Of a stretch of 6,452 nt of DNA, positions 1 to 5,118 are shown in pieces (within the stretch, counting starts at the first letter, position 1; each line of letters opens with the position of its first letter). A model generated the notes under the pieces. The model searched no databases. It saw nothing but the letters and a program-made list of their open reading frames with translations, and was not told the origin of the DNA. Origin of the DNA: Chitinophagaceae bacterium UBA2791 (GTDB lineage Bacteria; Bacteroidota; Bacteroidia; Chitinophagales; Chitinophagaceae); assembly GCA_002352105.1 (NCBI GenBank), contig DEHV01000073.1:2212-8663 (forward strand), in the 5' to 3' direction. Position numbers and translations under genes: made by a program.

Positions 1-1194
1 GATAAGATTGCCGGTATTTTTGTTCCCATAGTGATTGGGATTGCTATCCTGACCTTTATCCTGTGGCTGATCTTAGGCGGCGATAATGGAATGGTACAGG
101 GACTATTGGCGGCTGTTACGGTATTGGTGATCGCCTGCCCCTGCGCATTGGGACTGGCAACGCCTACGGCAATCATGGTGGGAGTGGGCAAGGGCGCGGA
201 AAAAGGCATCCTGATCAAGGATGCTGAAAGCCTGGAACTGGCAAAAAAAATCGATGCCATTATATTGGATAAAACCGGAACGATTACCGAGGGCAGGCCG
301 CAGGTTGCCGGGATGCAATGGCTCAATGGCAACGACACGACTAAAAACATTTTACTCAGCGTTGAAAGGCAGTCCGAGCATCCCCTGGCAGAAGCTGTAG
401 TGAAATACCTGGATGGCGTAGCGCCGACCGCTTTGTCGGGGTTCGACAGCATCACAGGCAAGGGCGCAAGGGCCGATCATCACAATGAAACCTATTTCGT
501 AGGCAATAAGAAGTTGCTGGTAGAGAATAATATTAGCATAGCAGAGCCCTTGCAACGGCAAGCTGAGGAATGGGGCAAACAATCCCAAACCGTGATATGG
601 TTTTCAGACAGCAAACAAGCGCTTTCCGTTATTGCCATTTCGGATAAGATCAAGGAAAGTTCGGTAGCGGCGATCAAAGAGATGCAGAACATGGGCATTG
701 ACCTGTATATACTCACCGGCGATAATGAGACAACGGCAAAAGCCATTGCGGAGCAAACGGGGATCCGGCATTACAAAGCGGAAGTATTGCCCCAACATAA
801 GGCTGAGTTCGTAAAAGAGCTGCAACAGCAAGGTAAAACAGTTGCTATGGCAGGCGACGGTATCAATGACAGTACGGCGCTGGCAACAGCCGATGTAAGC
901 ATCGCAATGGGCAAGGGAAGCGATATTGCTATGGATGTTGCGAAGATGACCATTATTTCATCCGATCTCGCCAAAATACCGCAGGCGATCCGTTTGTCAA
1001 AACAAACTGTCGCTACGATCAGGCAGAATTTGTTTTGGGCATTTATCTACAATGTGATCGGTATTCCGGTGGCGGCGGGTATTCTTTATCCCATAAACGG
1101 TTTTTTGCTGAACCCGATGATTGCAGGAGCGGCAATGGCATTGAGCAGCGTTAGCGTGGTAAGCAATAGCTTACGGTTGAAATGGAAGAAGTAA
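1..1194 (+). CDS. copA: Cu(I)-exporting P1B-type ATPase, C-terminal half (5' end outside window)
   Basis: The inner-membrane ATPase pumps Cu(I) out of the cytoplasm. The frame is open from base 1 (first residues DKIAGIFVPI), so the ATG-less start at the edge is not the real one and 397 residues of the C-terminal half are present. In order: a membrane segment (about bases 28-75); the metal-binding CPC of the next segment (136-144, context ACPCALGLATPT); the phosphorylation motif DKTGT (268-282); the SEHP motif of the nucleotide-binding domain (HP at 379-384); TGD of the actuator-coupled P-domain (near 715-723); GDGINDS (853-873); then the last two membrane segments with YN (near 1050) and MALSS (near 1138-1149). 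CPC with YN and MxxSS is the established signature of the Cu(I) subgroup rather than Zn/Cd pumps. GDGINDS replaces the commoner GDGINDA, a mild variant. The N-terminal metal-binding domains cannot be judged. No terminator is visible before the next gene, 45 bases on. Confidence 0.95.
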   Translation, partial: DKIAGIFVPIVIGIAILTFILWLILGGDNGMVQGLLAAVTVLVIACPCALGLATPTAIMVGVGKGAEKGILIKDAESLELAKKIDAIILDKTGTITEGRPQVAGMQWLNGNDTTKNILLSVERQSEHPLAEAVVKYLDGVAPTALSGFDSITGKGARADHHNETYFVGNKKLLVENNISIAEPLQRQAEEWGKQSQTVIWFSDSKQALSVIAISDKIKESSVAAIKEMQNMGIDLYILTGDNETTAKAIAEQTGIRHYKAEVLPQHKAEFVKELQQQGKTVAMAGDGINDSTALATADVSIAMGKGSDIAMDVAKMTIISSDLAKIPQAIRLSKQTVATIRQNLFWAFIYNVIGIPVAAGILYPINGFLLNPMIAGAAMALSSVSVVSNSLRLKWKK

Positions 1195-1239
1195 GACTGG
1201 TTTTATTTGGCCCCGAAATTTTATTGATATATCTTATGT

Positions 1240-1761
1240 ATGAGTCAACAAAAAAATATAGATATGCTGAAAGAAACCTTAATAAGCGAGTTTCTTTATG
1301 AAGCGGAAAATACGCGAAAGTTATTAAATGCAATTCCTGATTCGGTTTTGGAGTGGAAACCTTCCGAAAAGAATTGGACAACAGCGCAATTGGCGTCCCA
1401 TATTGCAGGAATATATAACTGGTATGGTCCGGTTGTCAATTTGGATGTCTTTAACCTGGATAATTACCGGTACGACCGGGGCGACCTCTCCAAGGCTGCC
1501 AATATCGTAGCTAAGTTCGAAGAGAATTTGGTTGTCGCGAAGAAGGCCCTGGAGTCTTTAGATGTATCGAAAATTATGGATAATTGGAGTATGACAAAAG
1601 GCGGACACGAAATAATTCCGCCTACGCCGAGGGCTGCGATAATCCGCAATGTGCTTTTTAATCATATTTATCATCACCGTGGAGAATTGATAATCTACCT
1701 GCGATGCAATGGCAAGACGCCGCCGGGGCTTTATGGGCCCACTGCTGAAGGGACAAGATAG
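1240..1761 (+). CDS. DinB family protein (putative metal-dependent hydrolase or transferase)
   Basis: A 173-residue protein, the usual length of the DinB/YfiT four-helix bundle family. The family binds a divalent metal with three His, and the sequence shows them: His54 in LASHI and His142/His146 in NHIYHHRGEL (H-x3-H), with the helix 2 motif WKPSEKNWTTAQ before the first. The C-terminal GLYGPTAEG is typical of the group. Members include thiol-dependent S-transferases and many uncharacterised proteins, so substrate and reaction cannot be stated. It is probably cytoplasmic, with no signal or membrane segment. It lies 45 bases after the copper ATPase on the same strand and could be read through from it. 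The start is uncertain: ATG at 1240 gives MSQQKNID, while ATG at 1264 fits a weak promoter-like pair (TTTG at 1206-1209 and TATCTTAT at 1230-1237), which would start transcription close to 1243. The family core begins around residue 9 either way. Confidence 0.88.
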   Translation: MSQQKNIDMLKETLISEFLYEAENTRKLLNAIPDSVLEWKPSEKNWTTAQLASHIAGIYNWYGPVVNLDVFNLDNYRYDRGDLSKAANIVAKFEENLVVAKKALESLDVSKIMDNWSMTKGGHEIIPPTPRAAIIRNVLFNHIYHHRGELIIYLRCNGKTPPGLYGPTAEGTR

Positions 1762-1906
1762 CCGGTTGAATCTGCTCTTAAGTTTGTGAAAATAAAAGAC
1801 AATGGCCTGGTCTATTGCTGTATAGTAAAGATCGGGACATTAGATGGCCTATCCGTAAATTTTACAAATCAAATAAGTAATTGTGTAATAACGGGGGCTA
1901 CATAAT

Positions 1907-1927
1907 GCTGAGATTTATAACATCAGC
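1907..1927. repeat. Short inverted repeat upstream of the HMA gene
   Basis: GCTGA (1907-1911) and TCAGC (1923-1927) form a 5-bp inverted repeat with an 11-base A/T-rich spacer, 20 bases before the ATG of the HMA protein gene. It sits where an operator could control that gene, but a repeat this short is expected by chance fairly often and no known copper-regulator site is recognised. I see no convincing -7/-33 pair in the 186-base gap 1762-1947. Confidence 0.2.
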
Positions 1928-1947
1928 TAATCTTAAATATTAAAAGA

Positions 1948-2169
1948 ATGGAAAATAAAGAATTTCGGTTCAGGACAAACCTCAATTGCGGGGGATGCGT
2001 ATCAAAAGTGAAAGCGGACCTGGACAATGCGGAAGGCCTTAGCGAATGGAATGTAGATATTGATAATGCAGATAAGATCTTAACCGTAAAGTCCAAAGGC
2101 ATTACTAAAGATGAAGTGGCTGCCATTATAAAAAGCAAAGGATTTAAGGCAGAGCCGTTGAATTCTTAG
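1948..2169 (+). CDS. Heavy-metal-associated (HMA) domain protein, CopZ-like metallochaperone candidate
   Basis: A single HMA (ferredoxin-like beta-alpha-beta-beta-alpha-beta) domain of 73 residues, the usual length for free-standing Atx1/CopZ-type chaperones, which carry Cu(I) in the cytoplasm and hand it to CopA-type ATPases. The metal site is seen as NLNCGGCVSKV with Cys14 and Cys17 (CxxC) at the start of helix 1. The spacing to the second half (VDIDNADKILTVKSKGITKDEVAAIIKS as strand, turn and helix, given in parts of the family pattern) and the final GFKAEP strand also fit. Asn13 replaces the more common Met/His before the first Cys, a variant common in Bacteroidota stand-alone HMA proteins as far as I recall. 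The A-rich stretch ATTAAAAGA directly precedes the ATG, as is usual for the phylum. The copper ATPase lies about 750 bases upstream with DinB between. Metal identity is inferred; mercury or zinc handling is possible. Confidence 0.85.
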   Translation: MENKEFRFRTNLNCGGCVSKVKADLDNAEGLSEWNVDIDNADKILTVKSKGITKDEVAAIIKSKGFKAEPLNS

Positions 2170-2182
2170 GATAAAAAAATCG

Positions 2183-2190
2183 TACATTTG
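2183..2190 (+). promoter_or_regulatory. Probable -7 box of the ABC-F gene
   Basis: TACATTTG matches the Bacteroidota housekeeping -7 consensus TAnnTTTG exactly and points at the ABC-F gene. A TTG at 2158-2160 is a possible -33 element, but the 22-base spacing is longer than the usual 19-20, so the upstream half is weak. Transcription would begin near 2197, leaving a leader of about 110 bases, long for this kind of gene and containing the foldable segment described next. Confidence 0.5.
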
Positions 2191-2217
2191 CCGATCCACG
2201 CTAACAAGTAAGCAAAA

Positions 2218-2309
2218 ATGTAAAATATAATTTCTTTCGGGTTTTCAGAAAGAGCAATCCTCGCCGGGGCTTGCCCGATTTGTCCAATTGTTAAAAGAAA
2301 GAAATTATG
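2218..2309 (+). promoter_or_regulatory. Structured 5' leader that can sequester the ABC-F start codon
   Basis: ATAATTTCTTTC at 2227-2238 is perfectly complementary to GAAAGAAATTAT at 2297-2308, which covers the A-rich translation start region and the A and U of the ATG at 2307. A U·G pair (2226/2309) extends the helix, and after a three-base GGG bulge UUUU (2242-2245) can pair with AAAA (2293-2296). The same upstream arm can instead pair with GAAAGAG (2248-2254), giving a 7-bp local hairpin with a 9-base loop that would free the start. A small stem, CGGG/CCCG (2265-2268/2274-2277), lies between. A start-stop ATGTAA lies at 2218-2223, just before the upstream arm. The pairings are read directly; the switch is inferred. 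Leaders that respond to stalled ribosomes are known for antibiotic-resistance ABC-F genes such as msrD and vmlR. No U-tract follows the hairpins, so control of translation is likelier than termination. Confidence 0.5.
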
Positions 2310-3710
2310 CTTACTATCCAGGATTTATCATATACACATCCCGACAAGGAATTGTTGTTCAGCAATATTAACCTGATCATTGAGCCGGGCGCTAAAATAG
2401 CGCTTATCGGAAACAACGGCGCCGGGAAATCGACCTTATTAAAAATTGTCGCGGGAATTTTAACGCCATCGGACGGTTTATTGAAGATGGATGTCAAGCC
2501 ATATTATATTCCTCAAATATTCGGGCAGTACAATCGCCTGACGATCGCGGAAGCGTTGAGAGTTGACAAAAAACTGAAGGCGTTGCATGAGATCCTGAAG
2601 GGAAATGTTTCGGAAGAAAATTATGATTTACTCAACGATGATTGGGCGATTGAAGATCGTATCAAAGAGGCGTTGAAGGATTGGCGCCTCGCTGACTTGG
2701 ACTTGTCAACAAGAATGAGATCGTTAAGCGGAGGGCAAAAAACAAAAGTGTTTTTGGCTGGGATTTCTATTCATCAGCCAGAATTGGTCTTGTTGGACGA
2801 GCCGAGTAATCATTTGGATCTGGATGGGCGACGGCTCTTGTACGACTTTGTTCAAAACGCCAAACAAACCCTTATTGTTGTAAGTCACGATAGGAGATTG
2901 CTGAACCTTTTAAATATGATTTGCGATCTGAGCAAGGACGGTATTGCCGCGTACGGAGGCAATTATGATTTTTATATCGAACAGAAAAGGATAGCGATCA
3001 ATGCGCTGGCGCAGGATATTCACGGCGCGGAAAAAGCATTGAAAAAGGCGAAAGACAGAGAACGCGAAACAGTGGAACGTCAACGGAAATTGGATGCGCG
3101 GGCGAAAAAGAGCATAGGGAATGCGGCGCTGCCGAAAATAGTCGCCAATACCCGGAAAAACAGCGCAGAACGAAGTACGGCAAAAATTGCGGGCGTGCAT
3201 GCGGCAAAGGTAGAAAACATCAAACAGGAGCTTCAGCGTTTACGTTCTTCACTGTCGGAAACTGATCAGATAAGGTTTGGGTTTGATCGCTCAAAACTGC
3301 ATAAGGGCAAGAGCATCTTTATTGCGCGCCATATCAATTTTTGGTATGAGGGTAAAAAAGCTGTTTGGGGCGAGAGCCTGGATCTGCAGATCGTCAGCGG
3401 AGAACGGATTTCAATAAGAGGCGCAAATGGCTCGGGCAAAACAACGTTGATTCGATTGATCTTAGGGAGTTTAGAACCGCAGGAAGGTTCAGTTTACCGG
3501 TCTGAGTATAAATCGGTTTACATCGACCAGGATTATTCTCTGATAAATAATGACCTGAAAGTTTACGAGCAAGCCCAACAATTCAATACCACGGGGCTGC
3601 AGGAGCATGAAATAAAAATAAGGCAGAACCGGTTTTTGTTCAGCAAGGAGGATTGGAAGAAGCCCTGCGGCGTGTTGAGCGGAGGAGAGAGGATGCGTTT
3701 GCTATCATGA
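2307..3710 (+). pseudogene. ABC-F subfamily ATPase, C-terminally truncated
   Basis: ABC-F proteins are soluble twin-ATPase proteins that bind the ribosome E site, acting as translation factors or protecting it from antibiotics. There are no membrane segments. Domain 1 is complete: Walker A GNNGAGKST (35-43), Q-loop YIPQ (67-70), signature LSGGQ (140-144), Walker B VLLDEP (161-166) followed by SNHLD, and switch His194. A long Lys/Arg/Glu-rich linker (about 220-316), the ribosome-interaction element, follows. Domain 2 has Walker A GANGSGKTT (372-380), YIDQ (405-408) and signature LSGGE (457-461), then ends at ERMRLLS with TGA at 3708. Full-length relatives run roughly 60 residues further, through LDEPTNNLD and the switch His; no frame of 3711-4102 supplies these. 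Both ATP sites in this fold need parts of both domains, so activity is doubtful. Skipping the frame, 3700-3717 reads LL-S-LMIRG-like residues, suggesting a small frameshift just before the missing part. ATG at 2307 is preceded by AAAAGAAAGAAATT. Confidence 0.85.
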
Positions 3711-3814
3711 TCCGGGGCTAAAGCAATAGTTGCACGCGAAGTGTATCAACTAACCTGCTTTCCAAAAATATCTTTTCGACCGGTACATAGTTCATGCAGC
3801 CGGCGGCGCGGCGC

Positions 3815-3873
3815 CACTCCCGTTCTTAAAAGAGCGAGCGGGAATACTGCGAGTAGAGGGCGACCTCAGGATT
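3815..3873. repeat. Hairpin plus AGTAGAGGG intergenic element, copy A
   Basis: TCCCG (3818-3822) pairs with CGGGA (3839-3843) around a 16-base interior containing AGCGAGCG-type sequence. AGTAGAGGG (3852-3860) and AGGATT (3868-3873) follow. The element at 4898-4963 repeats this order (hairpin with an AGCGA-rich right side, AGTAGAGGG, short spacer, AGGATT). The nine-base and six-base words are identical, with spacers of 7 and 6 bases between them. This suggests a dispersed REP-like family, but two diverged copies are thin evidence. Confidence 0.35.
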
Positions 3874-3995
3874 TGCTATGTATTTTATGAAATCGCGTTG
3901 TAAAAGCAAGGGTCTAATAGATCAAAGCAAAAGAAATATTTGCGTTGGCTTCAGTTAATTGCGCTGATGTCGACAATAATGGCAGGCCGGATACT

Positions 3996-4041
3996 CAAAA
4001 AATAAACGGCTTGAGCCCGGTAGAATACCGAATCCAAGCCG
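3996..4041 (-). terminator. Rho-independent terminator of the cupredoxin gene
   Basis: CGGCTTG (4007-4013) pairs with CAAGCCG (4035-4041), and inside it CGGTA (4018-4022) pairs with TACCG (4026-4030) around a GAA loop, with a small internal loop between the two stems. Read on the - strand the hairpin is followed by TTTATTTTTTG, a good U-tract, about 60 bases past the cupredoxin stop codon. On the + strand it is followed by only ATTT, so it may also weakly stop transcripts coming from the ABC-F side. Confidence 0.8.
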
Positions 4042-4102
4042 CTTAAATTTAAAAACCTGCCTGACTCTAAGGGAGCTTCAGCTTGTGGCAGCCTCTCAAT
4101 AA

Positions 4103-4603
4103 TTATTCCACAATAAAGGTTCCTTGCATTGCGGCAAAGTGGCCGGGGAAGCTGCAGATAAAAATGTAGATACCTGGCTCGGGCGCCGTGAATTCCACGC
4201 TGGTACTTTCGCCGCCGCCTATTATTTTAGTATGTGCGATGATATTCGCTTCTTCAGAGGCCGGAATATAGTCATTGTCTTTTGCGTCTACGGCCTTCAT
4301 GCCGAAGTCGGGGATATTTACATCCGGCTTCAGGATCACCACATTATGTCCCATTACTTCCTTTGACGCCTTTCCTGTGTGGTGCAGGGTAAGGGTCACT
4401 TTCTGACCAGCTTTGGCTTTTAATTCTTTTTTGTCGAACTGCATCATGTCATTGGAACTGATCTCAAGAGCAACGCTTTCCGGGGCTGATGCCGCCGCTG
4501 TTTCCTGTGTTTCTGAGGCGGCTGTGGCAGGTTCGCTCTCGCCGCCGCCGCAGGAAAGAAGACCAATTGCAGCAGCGAATACTACATAACTAGATATTTT
4601 CAT
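4103..4603 (-). CDS. azu: Azurin-type cupredoxin lipoprotein
   Basis: A type 1 blue-copper electron-transfer protein, 166 residues. The N-terminus is a lipoprotein signal: MKISS, a hydrophobic run (6-16) and the lipobox LLSC with lipidated Cys18, followed by GGGESE and an Ala/Ser/Thr/Glu/Pro-rich tether (about 21-43). The azurin fold follows, from VALEISSNDMMQFD. All four copper ligands are visible: His86 in MGHNVV, and Cys150, His155 and Met159 in CSFPGHFAAM, with azurin's exact C-x4-H-x3-M spacing; IAHTKIIGGGES is also an azurin hallmark. Unlike Pseudomonas azurin there is no disulfide pair, since the only other Cys is the lipidated one. It probably sits on the periplasmic or outer membrane and passes electrons to a terminal oxidase, reductase or peroxidase not in this window. 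It has its own -7 box upstream and a terminator downstream, so it is a single-gene unit. ATG at 4603 is preceded by A/T-only sequence. Confidence 0.93.
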   Translation of the reverse strand: MKISSYVVFAAAIGLLSCGGGESEPATAASETQETAAASAPESVALEISSNDMMQFDKKELKAKAGQKVTLTLHHTGKASKEVMGHNVVILKPDVNIPDFGMKAVDAKDNDYIPASEEANIIAHTKIIGGGESTSVEFTAPEPGIYIFICSFPGHFAAMQGTFIVE

Positions 4604-4619
4604 AATATAATAATTTTTG

Positions 4620-4627
4620 CAAAGGTA
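4620..4627 (-). promoter_or_regulatory. -7 box of the cupredoxin gene
   Basis: Read on the - strand the sequence is TACCTTTG, an exact match to the Bacteroidota -7 consensus TAnnTTTG, 16 bases before the ATG. Transcription would start about 8-10 bases before the codon, giving a very short leader, which is common in the phylum. At the -33 position only a T-rich ATGTTTTT is found about 20 bases upstream, so that element is weak. Confidence 0.65.
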
Positions 4628-4830
4628 GGCATCAGCGATAGGAAAAACATAAAAAAATGGATTCTTTCCTTTTTTGTGGGTTCCGGAGCCTTAAGGAGTT
4701 TGTTATTGGCTTGCAGGTTTCCAGCGACGGAGCGTTGATAGGCGCTTTGAAATCTGTTGGGACGTCGGCTAGATCGGTTTGACTTTTGATCCCGACATTC
4801 TGTTGTGATGTAATAAAGCAGGATGCTTCC

Positions 4831-4873
4831 AAAACAAAAAGCCCGTAAAATCTGTATTTCACGAGCTCTTTTT
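4831..4873 (-). terminator. Strand-specific terminator downstream of the M23 gene
   Basis: On the - strand RNA, 4871-4856 pairs with 4851-4836 as a continuous 16-bp stem (13 Watson-Crick and three G·U pairs) around the loop ACAG. The U-rich tail UUUUUGUUUU runs through 4840-4831. On the + strand the three wobble positions become A/C mismatches, so it works best for - strand transcripts. The nearest - strand gene is the M23 peptidase, which ends 246 bases earlier. Confidence 0.7.
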
Positions 4874-4897
4874 GTTCGATCTGCCAGCCTTAGCTTT

Positions 4898-4963
4898 TAA
4901 CTGCCATAGCGTTAGCGACGGCAGTTGGGCTTCGGCCGGCGCAGTAGAGGGGTAGGGAGGATT
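4898..4963. repeat. Hairpin plus AGTAGAGGG intergenic element, copy B
   Basis: AACTGCC (4899-4905) pairs perfectly with GGCAGTT (4920-4926) around a 14-base loop. A small UUCG-tetraloop hairpin, GGC-TTCG-GCC (4928-4937), follows, then AGTAGAGGG (4943-4951) and AGGATT (4958-4963). The order matches copy A at 3815-3873. Within an M23 transcript it would form part of a long 3' untranslated region. Confidence 0.4.
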
Positions 4964-5055
4964 AACTAACGAAGTTATCCAGGATTTTTTGAAGTTTAGT
5001 GAGTTGCTTGACTGTCATAAAATTGTAACTCAAGTTTAAACAGCCATTTGTCCTG

Positions 5056-5069
5056 CCCTGCGGACAGGG
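5056..5069. repeat. Small GC-rich hairpin
   Basis: CCCTG (5056-5060) pairs with CAGGG (5065-5069) around CGGA. An overlapping alternative pairs TGTCC (5050-5054) with GGACA (5062-5066). There is no U-tract on either side, so it is not a terminator; short palindromes of this kind are common between Bacteroidota genes. Confidence 0.35.
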
Positions 5070-5118
5070 TTCACTAAAAGCTCAAACGGGGGAATAAATA
5101 CGGCTACCTTTGCTTGAA

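Larger units (their letters stand above)
3711..4102. other. Non-coding stretch after the truncated ABC-F gene
   Basis: These 392 bases hold no convincing gene: all frames are broken by frequent stops, and no remnant of the missing ABC-F end (no DEPTN-like codons) is visible on either strand. Contents in order: the probable break in ABC-F homology around 3703-3718; an AT/GC-mixed stretch; a GC-rich palindromic run, GGCGCGGCGCC (3805-3815); a hairpin-bearing intergenic element (3815-3873); unassigned sequence (3874-3995); and the strong terminator hairpin (4007-4041). I see no insertion-sequence ends or target duplication that would explain the loss of the gene's 3' end. Confidence 0.6.
4604..5118. 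other. Intergenic region between the cupredoxin and M23 genes
   Basis: These 515 bases contain the cupredoxin promoter (near 4620), a -strand terminator (4831-4873), a repeat-like hairpin element (4898-4963) and a small GC-rich hairpin (5056-5069). An open frame on the - strand at 4632-4862 begins with GTG inside the terminator stem and has no family features, so I do not call it. A tiny - strand frame of 18 codons (4962-5018, MTVKQLTKLQKILDNFVS) has an ATG after an A/T-rich stretch and could be the start of a lost gene, but is too short to support. TACCTTTG at 5105-5112 on the + strand resembles a -7 box pointing into the M23 gene's 3' end, without a -33 partner. Confidence 0.55.

Noticed and set aside
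1762..1905. Frame stays open for 47 codons after the DinB stop (possible readthrough extension)
   Set aside because: DinB already ends with its normal family C-terminus (LYGPTAEG), the added residues resemble nothing known to me, and an open run of this length occurs by chance about one time in ten.
1721..2272. Ten-base word GCCGGGGCTT shared by the DinB 3' end and the ABC-F leader
   Set aside because: One copy lies in conserved DinB codons, flanks differ completely, and a single ten-base match is not evidence of a repeat.
2910..3207. Two overlapping - strand open frames within the ABC-F linker region
   Set aside because: They are shadows of a Lys/Glu-rich coding stretch; the + strand frame carries clear ABC-F motifs on both sides.
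3711..4102. Insertion sequence or intron as the cause of the ABC-F truncation
   Set aside because: No transposase or reverse-transcriptase frame, no terminal inverted repeats and no resumed ABC-F sequence on the far side.
4124..4366. 80-codon + strand frame opposite the cupredoxin
   Set aside because: It is antisense to a gene with complete copper ligands and has no recognisable motif.
4632..4862. 76-codon open frame on the - strand between the cupredoxin and M23 genes
   Set aside because: It begins with GTG inside a terminator stem, runs into the cupredoxin promoter, and its protein shows no domain, signal or plausible composition.
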